Source of the DNA: Saccoglossus kowalevskii
Taxonomy: Eukaryota > Hemichordata > Enteropneusta > Harrimaniidae
Assembly: GCF_000003605.2 (NCBI RefSeq)
Contig: NW_003156745.1
Location: 215,904-239,214, forward strand
Length of the DNA: 23,311 bases
Direction of reading: 5' to 3'
Shown here: piece after piece, positions 1 through 10,199 of the stretch
How the letters are laid out: each line of letters begins with the position of its first letter
Position numbering within the stretch: position 1 is the first letter of the stretch
The notes under the pieces: generated by a model
What the model saw: the letters and a program-made list of their open reading frames with translations, nothing else
The model's database searches: none
Told to the model about the DNA's origin: nothing
Position numbers and translations under genes: made by a program

Positions 1-60
1 CGCACACACACAGGGCAAAACATAAGTCCCCGTTTTCGGACTACGTTTGAACGGGGACTA
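1..60. repeat. CA microsatellite end and 10-bp perfect hairpin
   Basis: The window opens in a short CA run (3-12). It is followed by a perfect inverted repeat: AGTCCCCGTT at 25-34 pairs with AACGGGGACT at 50-59 around a 15-nt loop. The arms are far richer in G+C than the DNA around them. This could be the terminal fold-back of a transposon whose other end lies outside the window, but no partner end is visible here. Confidence 0.5.
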
Positions 61-2590
61 AAAATATTCACCATAGAACAGATTCTTGTATAGTGATTGG
101 TCAATACATCACTTGGAGTTTGTTACAATAAATAATACTATACAGAACTTAATTATTAACTGACTGATAATGAAGTAAATTAAGGTAAAGAATAGAATGC
201 ACTATTTGTTTCCTTCACAGACCAATGAATTAAAAACCTAGGGAGTATCAATGCAACATCAAATTCCCTAAAACCAGTGAAATCGTATCTGTACGTTATC
301 CCCATACAAAATATAACCAACTACATGTGCAGGGCCGCCAAGAGGCATTGCATCACCCACCATAGTGATACCACTACTATGAAGTACGATATATTATTCC
401 TAGGTTTCTCATGTATTTTTTCAGACTCAGTCAATTATGCTATGCCTCTTGCTAAAGACATATGATATACGTGATCTCATAGATATATCAATATCGATGT
501 ACAAAATGGGGGCATTCTATCATTGTTTTATAGAACAGATATATCTTAACATCTCAAAATTTTGCTCAGTGACATATGGTGAAAAAAAGTATATAGTGTC
601 TTACAAAGTACTTTTTGGTACTTTTCTCTATGTATTAAAAAATTCACAATATTTTTAGTAGGTGTTTATCAAGGAAATGTGTTTTCCTTTTGTTCTATAG
701 AAGCCGCTGCTAAAATGGTATTATATGCATATTATTTTATCATTTTTCTCAAAAATCAGATTTACAGTGAACCAAAGCAGTTCACATACTATTGACTAAT
801 ACTAAAAGGAATAATTGTAGACAGATTTTGACACAAAATATTGCTAGTACCATATGCACTGAAATATGAACACATGTAAAAAAACACATTCTACCTCAAT
901 GTATGTATGCTTGTGGCTTTCTGGCCCCTCTACTTCTAGACTACTATCTGATGTTCATGTTTCATCTTCAATTTAGTTTATTTGCATTATAGTTTTTGGT
1001 CAATAAAATAATACTAGTAGCACATGTGCTCATGTAAACAACCAAGGTGTAATAACAGTCAAATAGTCATATTTTAATGATTCAGCTACAATAAATACAA
1101 GTGTTAGTTTGTGTGTTCTTTTACTCAAGATTTGCTTCTAATAGAGCAAATATAAGATAATGTCTTTTTCACCTCTTACAATTCGCAATGGATATGCAGT
1201 GTTTTTGTAAAGGGCAGTAAGCAGGAAATATTTACACAAGTTCCCCACATAATTTTGCTTAATGTACGTGTGCTATCTGCAATAAATAATACCAAACTTC
1301 CCTAAAGGTGATACCTTTAACACTGATACACATTAACACTGGGAAAGCTGCAAAAAGTTTACTCCACATGCTTTAAGGACAGCATATGTGCTATGGTTGT
1401 GTGAAGTACATAGCTGTGATGAAATTCCCATCTTTATAATTATAGAAGAAAACTATAATGATCTTGTATTAAGCTAGGGTTCACACCTTTCAATAGAAGT
1501 CTGGAAACTGAAGAAATTACCCGGCTTCCTCACTTTGAGAAAATTACAATATAAAAGTTGCGTTTTGACACGATGTGCTCTTGTAAGTTTTACAATACCT
1601 CATCTATTCCACTATGATGAATAGCCAGTCAATATTCATTCACTAATGGATCCTAGCAACTTTTGGAAAACGTGGTTAATAGACTTCAGCTGCAGTCTGT
1701 CTGGGACGCTATTCTAAATCAGATAGATCTATGGTTTTGTTTGTACATTGGATACTGTTATTCTTGTTTATTTTAAGAGTGATGTGTCAGAAAATGTTTT
1801 TTTTTTGTTGTTATTTTGTGATATGTTTCCAAGCTTTGCACTAAATAATAGTTTTATATTCCATATTTCCAAATAGGAAATGACCATCTATAATATACAT
1901 TCTACCTATCTGGTAAAACTTGAGAATTTACATATTTATCATAGTCAAAAATGGGGGGGGGGGCACTTGATATTTATTTTTTTAGGCAGGAAAACAAATC
2001 TCGCATTTTTGTAATTTAAAAATTAGGGGGTGGATAGTTTGAGAGATGGTGGATGTATACCTTACAGATAAATATATGTTTCTATGATAGAACTAACACA
2101 AGAGACACACTGACATTTGAATTGAAATGTAGTATCTTCATTGCAGATACACTTAACTCATGGCTATTTTGATGACCCAATACTTGCAATTTTTGTATTT
2201 TGATTTGATATCTGACTAACTTACGCTAAATTAAAAAGGGCTTTTAACCAAATTTTGTTGTTGATACAGCGGAGTCACTGCAACTTTCACAAAATTTTAT
2301 TGTTGATATATAATTATCAACTCATTAAAATTTCTATCAAACAAAATTAATGATGTAGACTTAAGTACTTTAATTAAAGCAGTTCCTAAATGAGATTGCA
2401 TTGTCATTTCCCATTAACGAGTTGCCTCTTTCCGCAAAAGATTTTTCGTTACCATGTATTAAAGGAACTCCCATATAGTGAAACTGAATCTTAAGTTTTA
2501 TGTTACATCCTAGAAACGTTAAATTTCACACCATTAGAAATCACTTGAGGGTGATTACGAAATATCAAACAGAAAACTACTTGAAATTTT
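61..2590. other. AT-rich DNA without a supportable gene
   Basis: This stretch holds only short open frames in AT-rich, CpG-poor sequence. The frames at 277-465 and 437-658 have no domain, signal or composition that argues for coding. A G11 run sits at 1953-1963. A GTAAGT-like donor at 1583 with an AG acceptor at 1496 brackets an open 86-bp stretch, but this is within chance expectation. I see no tandem array or paired terminal repeats. Confidence 0.5.
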
Positions 2591-2830
2591 CAGGAGTGGT
2601 GAAATCTGAGAAAATTCACCTCGAAGAGGTTTACAGCATTGTACGACAGCTGTACTGAGTTGGCCAATGAGCATTGTAGAATCCGTGTTATGGCCTGGTT
2701 CTGGCATGGTATACAAGATCAAAGCACTCATAAGTCAGATTATGTGACAAATTGACTACAAATTAAGCTATGCGTATTCACAAAAACAATTTGATTGGCC
2801 AAAATCTCAGCCTTGGTATAAGGGCAAGAG

Positions 2831-3003
2831 TTTCTTAGGGCCCACACTCATAATCCTAACCTAATCCTAACCATGCCCCTCCAGAGCTTCTCCCCATTTC
2901 AATTGTATATATCCCTCTTACAGTCACATATCTGGAGAGACATATTGAAAAACATTGGGGCTGGATTGTTAGGGTTAGGGTGAGGGGGCCTTAAGGAACT
3001 TAT
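2831..3003. repeat. Imperfect inverted arms with telomere-like TTAGGG units
   Basis: The left arm (about 2831-2883) contains TTCTTAGGGCCC and then CCTAACCTAATCCTAACC. The right arm (about 2956-3003) reads, in reverse complement, GTTCCTTAAGGCCCCC followed by CACCCTAACCCTAAC. The direct-strand right arm includes TTAGGGTTAGGG at 2969-2980, two perfect units of the common animal telomere repeat. The arms are imperfect and about 75 bp apart. This may be a degenerate fold-back element or an interstitial telomere-like tract. Two units are too few to claim a former chromosome end. Confidence 0.4.
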
Positions 3004-3122
3004 TCTCCAACTTCCTAGATAAAAAAATTTGTTATTTAATTCAACAAACTATTAACTACCGGTAGTTTAAATTATACTGAAAAAAATTAAATAATACCAA
3101 CATGTTAATTATGTACAAACAA

Positions 3123-3184
3123 CCCCCCCCCACCACCACCACCACCACCACCACCACCACCACCACTACCCACACACACACACA
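3123..3184. repeat. Compound microsatellite: C9, (CAC)n, (CA)n
   Basis: A run of nine C residues at 3123-3131 passes directly into about a dozen CAC/CCA triplets up to about 3166. After CTACC comes a short CA run at 3170-3184. The order homopolymer, trinucleotide, dinucleotide is typical of microsatellite expansion by slippage. No open frame suggests that the triplets are translated. Confidence 0.9.
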
Positions 3185-4350
3185 GACCCAACAAACAAAA
3201 AATACTTGAAGTATACACTAGCAATTATTCAGGTGAACCAAAACAAGCAACATATCTGTTACATGGGTAAGGGTCAAGGGTCACTAGTTCTGGACAGACA
3301 GCATCAGAATGATGTAAATAAATATATACATCAGGACTTTATTAAAGTTAATGCATACATTATGATTGTAACCTCAGAATTTACATAAAATCATAATCAA
3401 GAAGTTTTCCCGACAGTAACTTACTTATATAGAGATATTCATGTAACTTAGTTTTTTGAGAGAAATGTTATAATATTGAAAAAAGAAATGAATAGGTCAG
3501 TGATCCAGTTTCTATGGTCATCGCATCAAAGCCATTTAATGATTTCCATGACATGTGCGAAGCTATAACTTGAAAAACAAAATCCATTGTTGTGAAGTTA
3601 CATTTCAAATTTAACCCTTTGAATGCCAATGTCAATTTTAGTCACATTTCGCAAAATAAATGGCAGATAATTGTTTTCAAACATTTTGAGTACGACTTGT
3701 AAAAAAAAAGGGAAATTAATGAAGAAATTATAGAAAAATATGTAAAATATGCAAATTGTCACACCAAATTCTAAATACTTTACACTTTTGGTTATTTATA
3801 TTGATATTATGTTAACAGATTTGTTGTCTTTCATTAACAGAAGAAAAAGTAGCCAGTTTAGTTAAATATTCAACAAAGGTATGCCAACCATTCCACGCAA
3901 ACTAATCATTGAACTTTTATTCTGATGTCCATAATGGTCAAGGGCCAATGACCTAAAAACAGCCAACCAGACACCCACCCACCCACACACAAAGAAAGGA
4001 GAGAAACCCACATTAATTAACACAAGACAGCCAATTCTGTACATTGAATTCTGAATTGATGTCAAAACAAAATGTCACACAAGTTGGTCCCACTGGGAAT
4101 ATTTAAATAAAATACAGTAACTGTTATGTTAAATACATCCACAGGGAAGTAAAAATTCACAGTTGAGAAGGGGAAGAACCAAAGCCATATAAAGTTTAAA
4201 ATTGCAGAACTGTGCAACCAATGATCTGTTTGATCCAGCACCCGGATGGCTAACAGGACAATATGACAATAGTTACAGTGCAGTAAACAATAAAAAATGA
4301 CCTAAAGATTGGTGTGCAGATTCAAAATTAATAGCATTTGAGTAAATGCA
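3185..4350. other. AT-rich spacer, possible single TTAACCC transposon end
   Basis: No gene can be supported. At 3611-3640 the sequence TTAACCCTTTGAATGCC resembles the start of piggyBac-type terminal repeats, which begin with TTAA and a C-rich triplet. No inverted partner is found within the next kilobase, so this is at best a solitary end. The open frames at 3206-3388 (+) and 3862-4065 (-) are compatible with chance. Confidence 0.35.
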
Positions 4351-4454
4351 GAAATACAGATGGTTAGACATGATGGTGAGTTGATTGCGTCGAAATCGCA
4401 AAATTGTTACGTTGTGGTGGCCAAGAATGATCAGACGATCGAGTTACAACTTAC

Positions 4455-4667
4455 TGAAGACAGAGCCGAAAATAGTGGCGGCACTCGGGCTAAATACATA
4501 AAACTAAATACTTTCGTTTTATCACTATGTACGATGACGACAAGACAGACACATACGGAAGTGAACCAACACGTCATCTCAAAGGTACTGTTTACTGAAA
4601 GGCGGTAACTGTGCGTACGTGTTAGAAGACGACCAGTCAGATCGACCAATATTGCAGGCGCGGACAT
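4455..4667 (-). CDS. Candidate first coding exon, unrecognised
   Basis: On the minus strand an ATG in good context (CACCATGT, 4665-4667) opens 71 codons. These run without a stop into a consensus-like donor, TTCA|GTAAGT, with the last exon base at 4455 (phase 0). An upstream in-frame ATG lies at 4674-4676. Upstream on this strand is CpG-rich sequence with two CCAAT boxes, as expected for a promoter. The translation starts MSAPAILVDLTGRLLTRT and contains a hydrophobic stretch around residues 33-46 (WFTSVCVCLVVIV) that could be a membrane segment. I recognise no family. It could equally be a chance open frame in GC-richer 5' untranslated sequence. Confidence 0.18.
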
Positions 4668-5207
4668 GGTGACCAAAGCAACCCCGTGAACAGCGACGAA
4701 CTAAACCAACGGCAACGCCAAAGCGCGTGTGGATTTACGGATATTTGCGGCGATCGGGACAGATCACGAGTATATTGGTTTAAGCAAGAGAAAGAAGGGA
4801 ATCGGGAAAGGCAATAACAACCTCGGCGAGTTGGTCGAAAATTATAATTGCTAGTCAGTGGACTGCTATTGGTCACTTAGTCGATCTTGGTGGCTGTTCC
4901 AATTTTCACGAAAAAAATGTTAAAAATACAATTAATCTACCTGTTATGCTGGTTTCTCCTTCTACTTAGTCTGTATAACAAATTTCACCAAGTGGTTTGT
5001 CTGAAAAGTAAGCAGTAGTGAAAATATGTGGCAACAAATAGGGTAAAAACGGCAAGACTGCCGCTTTCTGACGGTGAACACTAAAGTAGGCACAGTATCG
5101 AACCAGCTACTGCCGATGAAAAAACTCCAAGCTCGGGTAATCGCATGCGATTTACGCTCATTTGGATACTGTCTGAAAAAGCGTATCATTCTGACTATAA
5201 TTCTTAC

Positions 5208-5322
5208 CAAAACTTAAGATTATTACCAAAAAAGACACGAACAAAGCCGATTTCTGGCAACAATAAATACAGCCAGTCGAAATGGCGGCCATACATCGAT
5301 GTCGATGATTACCCAGAATGCC
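5208..5322. promoter_or_regulatory. YY1-like plus ZNF143-like promoter motifs
   Basis: AAATGGCGGCC at 5280-5290 matches the core of the YY1 site found just downstream of transcription starts. Only 21 bp away, CCCAGAATGCC at 5312-5322 matches the core of the ZNF143/Staf site. The pairing is characteristic of metazoan housekeeping promoters. On the minus strand an ATG at 5294-5296 opens 29 codons plus two bases up to a strong donor TTTTG|GTAAGA (last exon base 5208). This gives a candidate short first exon. Joining it directly to the AG acceptor at 5001 would create TGA, so that particular splice is not supported. Confidence 0.4.
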
Positions 5323-6500
5323 TTGGATGAGCTCCTGTCAACAAAGAGTAGGGGCGTTTCACTAAATAACGCATATTTATTTTGTTATTATTTCCACTGT
5401 TTCGGATGTATTCTAAACACCAACACAATCGAAACATCGATTACACAATGAAAATGAGTATAACTAATGCAAATAATATATTTGGTAATTTATATAAAAA
5501 GACGACCCGTTTTAATCTAAGCATTACCTCCCTACCAGCATCATATGGTTTGATCCAATTTGACAATGAAATTTGATAATGCGTTTCCCAAATTTACGAA
5601 ATCTGTTGTGCGCTTGATGGTACCACAGACACTGCAATTGCCGTAGCTAAAGCATGTGGTCGAATTTACTAAGTTTATCGTATATATGAGATATCATATT
5701 AACGTCAGCATTTTGTTCAAACAATTGTCCTGGAGAAATATACATGATGCTGTGTATTTAACCAAATTGATTTTTTTTATTGCCACCAATTTTATCACCA
5801 TATCACAGTTTCGAAAGTCATTTTTAACATTGTATTGTTATCTGCTCCTGTCCATCAATTCATCACATATTACGCCATAGCCTGTTGTTAATCAGCGACG
5901 ATTTCACGATACAGGAAGATCGAAGCGTTGTTGGAATAGATTCATTGTCGTGTTTCGCTGCAATAGATATTGGACGTGTAGCCGATGACAAGCGGACGCT
6001 CAACTGGAGATGTCCAACTGACTGCGCACATACCATATATCTATGGGTCAGCGAACCTGGGCTTATTGTTTCATCAGTAATAAGCTGTAAGGGGGACTCT
6101 CTTTCCTCGCTTTCACTGCCACCACAAAAGACCCATTGTTACTGATTAATTAGCAGACAACGCAGCAAAGCGCCGAACATAGATCTATTCGATCCACGCG
6201 TGCCGTGAGGTTCGTCTACTGAGTGTAGGCCGCCACATCTGGCACTTGAGCACAATCAACAGCTTCTCTTTTTTTTGAGTCATGGTGTGATCCAGAAACG
6301 TGACAAAATGGCAAAAAATCCTAGACCCGTACATCGATCGGTTCTATGTCTGTCTAAACATCACTAGGAATCCTGATTCTGATCGCTACTAGTAAACTGT
6401 CCAAAATTCGGAGAAAAACTGCAAAAAGCGTTTTAAAAGCATGTCATCAAATCAAAAAAAAACTGAACGGCGCGACTTCGAGGGCATTCGACCCGACATA

Positions 6501-8100
6501 CGACCTAATATATATATATAGCATAGAAGTGTACAATTTTATCACGGGTTTTTGTTTCAAAACGAAACGAACAATATTTTATATTACGACGAGTGAGTTC
6601 TTACCTTGTTGCCATAGCAATCAATCAATCATGTTGTAAAACTAATTTTTGTGCGAAATGTAGATTAGTGATGATTCTTTATTGTCTTGGTTTTGTTAAT
6701 TATGAGCAACATCACAAAATAAAATAAAACCACATTATGCTCTGATTTATGTATTGTGTGTCAAAGCGATCTGACCCAAATAAAACTAATTACTGTAAAG
6801 AGAAAGAAAAAGAACACTTTGAAATAATAATAAATTTACTTATCACGTTTCTTTTAAAATAATCTCCTGTGTTGCAACGTCTTACGGGAAGAATGTTTGC
6901 TGAACCAGGGGTGAGACCCGCACTAAAGGCCGGACGGGGGATCGCCGCTCTATGATGATCATCAGTATTGGCTCAAAGGGTGCTTTATCTGTTTACCACT
7001 GTGGGCCACGGAAGTTTGACAATAGGACGTTGAAAATACTGAATTCACAAATTCCACAGAGCGGATCATGCAAGGCATTTTGATATGTCAAAAAGGTCAA
7101 AATACAGGGAATCTTCAAACAATCGGAATTTCGGATTGAATTTCTCTATGGGAATCATATTATTACGACCTATTTAATCGTTATATTTTCTGATTGATTC
7201 ATTTACTTTAGTTTTCGGATGATTGTAATACTAGTAGTTGCGAAAACATGGGCAGTCGGAATCATCCATTAAAATATTACGAATTGATCAAATGAACTCC
7301 CGGATGTAGTGTGCCTTTTAAATACAGAGCAATATCTCTGGCCCTTGTTACCCGGTTGAGCAATACACCCAATCGCACCCTTAATGGTTCATTGCACAGG
7401 GTATGTCCGCAAAACATTACCCTGTTTTGTGTTTGCTAGAGACCTCGAGGCACTCACAAAATTAAGTGGTGTCTGCCGCACGTACATTTTTTTTGTACTT
7501 TGTTTGGGAATGTTTGGTAAAAAAAAATGGTAAAAAACGCTATTTTTTTGGAACGAAAATGGCATTTGTGGAAAAATGGCGTCAATCGAAACTACTTTTT
7601 AGTTTTTCAAAATCCGTCTCATTTTTTCCCATTTTGGGGCTAAGTAAGTGACACAGACTCGGTCGTTACTCGGAGAAAGTGGCAGGCTACATAAAACCTA
7701 GAGAGTGGTCCCGATCGGTGTCCGAGTCTTCATCGTCCAAAATCTCAAATGTACAGCCGTCTTGGGGGAGGGGTAGTTTTCCTAAATAGTATTTACAGCT
7801 ATCTGTTAATTATTTCCGAAAAAACTCAGATATGTCACAGTACTTAAAATATTAGATTGAAAGCCGAGTGAAAATGAAGTAAACTTAGTCATTAGGAAAT
7901 TCGTTTTGTAAATTTTTCCATTTTGCGACGAACAGAAAAATGGTCCCAATGTTCTGTAACGGGTGCAACATAATATTGGTGCTAATTGTAGCATCGTTGG
8001 TAGATATAATTTGGTACTGTATGGGTGTTATTTACTATACTTCAGAATCACCGAGGTTTTTCACTTTAAGTTAAACAAAAAGCTAATCATTATATATAGT
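6501..8100. other. Mixed spacer with small palindromes and an X-box-like site
   Basis: No gene is supportable. A TA run lies at about 6509-6521. GTTGCCATAGCAAT at 6608-6621 resembles an RFX X-box (two inverted half sites). A perfect 12-bp palindrome, TGATGATCATCA, occurs at 6953-6964. An 8-bp stem, ACAGGGTA/TACCCTGT, occurs at 7396-7403 and 7418-7425. The short GC-rich patch at 6880-7020 has no open frame of note. Open frames at 7466-7651 and 7806-7994 look like chance. Confidence 0.35.
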
Positions 8101-8169
8101 ATTGTGATCAACTTTTATTGAGAATGTGTGATTTCACTAAGTACTTCTCATGAATTTATCTTGCTCATT

Positions 8170-8468
8170 GAAGATACGCTATCCTCAGGGGCGGACATCC
8201 GGGCATTTTCACCTCCTAGCACCCCTCGCAGTGAAAACAAAGGCCAAAAACTCGTAGAAAACGGTGCTTTGGGGGTGATTGTTGAGACTCCTCTGAACAG
8301 TATAACAAGATTAGCCCTACGTGTGTAACATATATAACTTTGGTTGTTCAGGATTACTTCAAAGTTGAGTTTGTGTTGTTTTCTCGAATTTTCAGCGACT
8401 CGACCGGCGTCCACAGGAGCGCTTAGCAACGTGGAACGTCTTGTGACGAAGCTCCGCCCCGAAGATAC
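8170..8468. mobile_element. Possible short hAT-like element with 8-bp direct repeat
   Basis: An exact direct repeat GAAGATAC (8170-8177 and 8461-8468) brackets 283 bp. Near the left end the sequence CAGGGGCGGACATCC resembles many hAT terminal repeats. At the right end, TCCGCCCC reads GGGGCGGA in reverse complement, a short inverted match. The left inverted match starts about 10 bp inside the direct repeat, so the ends are not textbook. The interior has open frames on both strands (for example 8148-8429 minus), but none resembles a transposase, so this would be a non-autonomous copy. Eight-base duplications are typical of hAT elements. Confidence 0.35.
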
Positions 8469-8530
8469 AAGTAAGTCAGTTAGTTAGTTACCCAGGGTCA
8501 TGTCAGTAGGAGGTGGAGTATTCAGTATGC

Positions 8531-8538
8531 TGACGTCA
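8531..8538. promoter_or_regulatory. Perfect palindromic CRE-like site
   Basis: TGACGTCA is the full palindromic consensus bound by CREB/ATF proteins. It lies 70 bp downstream of a GC box (CTCCGCCCC, 8452-8460). An identical octamer occurs at 9781-9788. Eight-base motifs can occur by chance, but CpG-containing ones are rarer in this AT-rich sequence. Confidence 0.3.
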
Positions 8539-8899
8539 CAGTCTTCCAGTTTCGCGACAAACAACAACTTGCACGGTGAGAAAGAAACTATAGACATATG
8601 TTTGAACTGAGTAAAAAAAATATTAATGTACAAACAACTAGTACAGAACGATTACAATCTGATTGCGAGCACAGCATGCAATATTCACTGATTTTAAAAA
8701 TTCGATTTTCGAAAGTGAAGTGAGTACCATGTTAGCTCACTGTGTGTGTAAACATGATACGGATCAACTATGTTACGATATATCAATCATCAATCAATCA
8801 ATCAGCTTGATGCATGGCATTTTTATTCTAATAACTTGTTACATTTTACCTGAAATGTATTCACACTGTGTTCATTTCGCACTAGTAATGGAATCAATA

Positions 8900-9094
8900 T
8901 ACTGTAAAATGACTAATTTTCACTGGGTTTAAATTTCGCTGATTTACCATTTCAGGCATATTAAGTGGGTTTTAAATTCACGGTTTTATCGTTTAGATAA
9001 TGTGTTCTATTTTACATATTCACTGGGTTTTAATTTAGCGCATTTTCTAGTCAGCGAAATGAGCAAAATTAAAACCCAGTGAATAATTACAGTA
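8900..9094. mobile_element. Fold-back MITE with TA target duplication
   Basis: The element starts CTGTAA (8902) and ends TTACAG (9092), and is flanked by TA at 8900-8901 and 9093-9094. Its arms share TTCACTGGGTTT followed by AATTT and a GCTGATTT-like tail. The left arm spans 8902-8945 and the inverted right arm about 9050-9092. Two further direct copies of the GTGGGTTTTAA motif lie inside (near 8965 and 9021). The internal copy at 9017-9036 pairs perfectly over 20 bp with 9066-9085, and pairing continues to about 9046/9056, making a stem of nearly 30 bp. TA duplication is the hallmark of Tc1/mariner-type transposition. No coding capacity is present. Confidence 0.7.
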
Positions 9095-9151
9095 TTTAAT
9101 ATTGTTTATTTCATTTATACAAATGTGGACCACAAAATAGTGGTCTGTCTG

Positions 9152-9404
9152 AATATGCATTTAGACTATTAGTTAATATGCATTTAAACTATTAGTTAAT
9201 ATGCATTTAGACTATTAGTTAATATGCATTTAGACTATTAGTTAATATGCATTTAGACTATTAGTTAATATGCATTTAGACTATTAGTTAATATGCATTT
9301 AGACTATTAGTTAATATGCATTTAGACTATTAGCTAATATGCATTTAGACTATTAGTTAATATGCATTTAGACTATTAGTTAATATGCATTTAGACTATT
9401 AGTT
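9152..9404. repeat. 23-bp minisatellite, exactly 11 units
   Basis: The unit AATATGCATTTAGACTATTAG plus TT is repeated head to tail; 253 bp equals 11 x 23. Units are nearly identical: the second has TTTAAACT in place of TTTAGACT, and the eighth has AGCTAAT at its junction. Such homogeneity implies recent expansion or gene-conversion-like turnover. Each unit contains the palindrome ATGCAT and a TTAAT homeodomain-type core. A 6-bp hairpin, GACCAC/GTGGTC, lies just upstream (9128-9145). Confidence 0.95.
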
Positions 9405-9657
9405 CGCTATCTACCATTGTCATTTTTTATACATTAACATAATGTAAACAACAATAATAACAACAACAAATAATTAATAACGTGTCTTGTGTTGCGCGTG
9501 TCCTTGGACTATATACTTTAGATACATATTTGTTGATATGCCAAGGGGAATCACAAATAAAACATGTTTGTGTCTTTTAGCTTCTTCTTGAAATGAATAA
9601 ACGGTATTTTTTTCAAATAAGTTTTACCAGTTTTCGAAGAAATTTGTAGAAGGAGGA

Positions 9658-9768
9658 ATGTCCGAAGGAACAACACCATGCAGGCGGACGATGACACAAT
9701 CAAACAATCACATTACGTTCACTTCACCACAGTTAGGCTTACGGTGGAAGAAACGTGCTTACCCTTAA
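9658..9768 (+). CDS. Small open frame, unrecognised, possible first exon
   Basis: An ATG at 9658 opens 36 codons, beginning MSEGTTPCRRTMTQSNNHIT and ending at TAA 9766-9768. A second frame from ATG 9678 (good CACCATG context) stays open for 73 codons over the same GC-richer sequence. Both have plausible amino-acid make-up but no recognisable motif. A perfect CRE-like octamer lies just downstream (9781), and a TTAA MITE begins at 9864. No strong donor is seen inside either frame. This is a weak candidate only. Confidence 0.12.
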   Translation: MSEGTTPCRRTMTQSNNHITFTSPQLGLRWKKRAYP

Positions 9769-9863
9769 TTACCGTTCTTTTGACGTCACAAAAACACTTT
9801 AAACATTATAACCATGTGACGAAGATCAGACTACATCATTATATGATGTTCATGTCCCGGAAG

Positions 9864-10168
9864 TTAAAGTGCGGTAGTCGTCGCGTTGCGCATGTGTGAC
9901 ATTTGTGTTGATAAACAATGATTTTTCCACAATCCAATGCGCTCTTCAAATGGAAATTGCAAGTATGAGGTTTGACCTGGCGCGACTTGCACCGATTACC
10001 GCATGTGACTCCTTGATACCTTCGAATAACATGAAAATTATCTAATTGAAGCTTGGAAACGTCCCAGTTCGTATTCGTTGATCTGAGCAACAGTCAAAGT
10101 CGCCATCTTTGTTTATATGAGACCCATATATCTTGCACATGCGCAGCGCAACGATTACCGCGCTTTAA
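9864..10168 (+). mobile_element. TTAA-flanked MITE, copy 1 (complete)
   Basis: The element is bounded by TTAA at 9864-9867 and 10165-10168. Its terminal inverted repeats read AGTGCGGTAGTCGTCGCG (left) and AGCGCGGTAATCGTTGCG (right, reverse complement), continuing into a CGCATG-containing segment. The interior is noncoding. TTAA duplication is characteristic of piggyBac-type transposition, though Kolobok-type elements share it. The right arm contains an NRF1-like core (CACATGCGCA, about 10136-10145) and, on the minus strand, AAAGATGGCG at 10101-10110, a YY1-like motif. Two further copies lie at 19145-21380 and 22927-23190. This uninterrupted copy shows the ancestral site TATGAGGT that was later hit in copy 2. 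Confidence 0.8.
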
Positions 10169-10199
10169 ATTCATGCACGTGATTATTTTGTTCAAACGA

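Larger units (their letters stand above)
4360..6500. promoter_or_regulatory. CpG-rich block, probable promoter/CpG-island-like region
   Basis: CpG dinucleotides become frequent over this interval (dense around 4380-4850, 5040-5310 and 5890-6260), whereas they are sparse in the flanking AT-rich DNA. It contains several CCAAT boxes: ACCAAT near 4636 on the plus strand, and ACCAAT on the minus strand near 4776 and 4870. It also holds a YY1-like and a ZNF143-like site near 5.3 kb. In animals with CpG depletion such blocks commonly mark unmethylated promoters. Transcription direction is uncertain; minus-strand splice-like signals at 5207, 5001 and 4454 suggest a leftward unit. Nothing in the open frames identifies the gene. 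Confidence 0.4.

Noticed and set aside
1497..1582. Open 86-bp stretch between an AG acceptor and GTAAGT donor
   Set aside because: AT-rich composition, two alternative open frames and no neighbouring exon. About this many acceptor-donor pairs are expected by chance in 23 kb.
2594..2750. Two overlapping protein-like open frames after TTTTCAG (20 and about 54 codons)
   Set aside because: No ATG, the frames conflict, one is stopped just after the acceptor, and runs of this length are expected many times by chance.
3611..3640. piggyBac-type TTAACCCTTTG end as a complete element
   Set aside because: No inverted partner with a second TTAA could be found nearby.
9152..9404. CRISPR-like array
   Set aside because: Units are directly contiguous with no unique spacers; it is a plain minisatellite in an animal genome.
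8531..9788. Two identical CRE octamers as a paired enhancer
   Set aside because: They are 1.25 kb apart, lie in unrelated sequence contexts, and nothing else links them.
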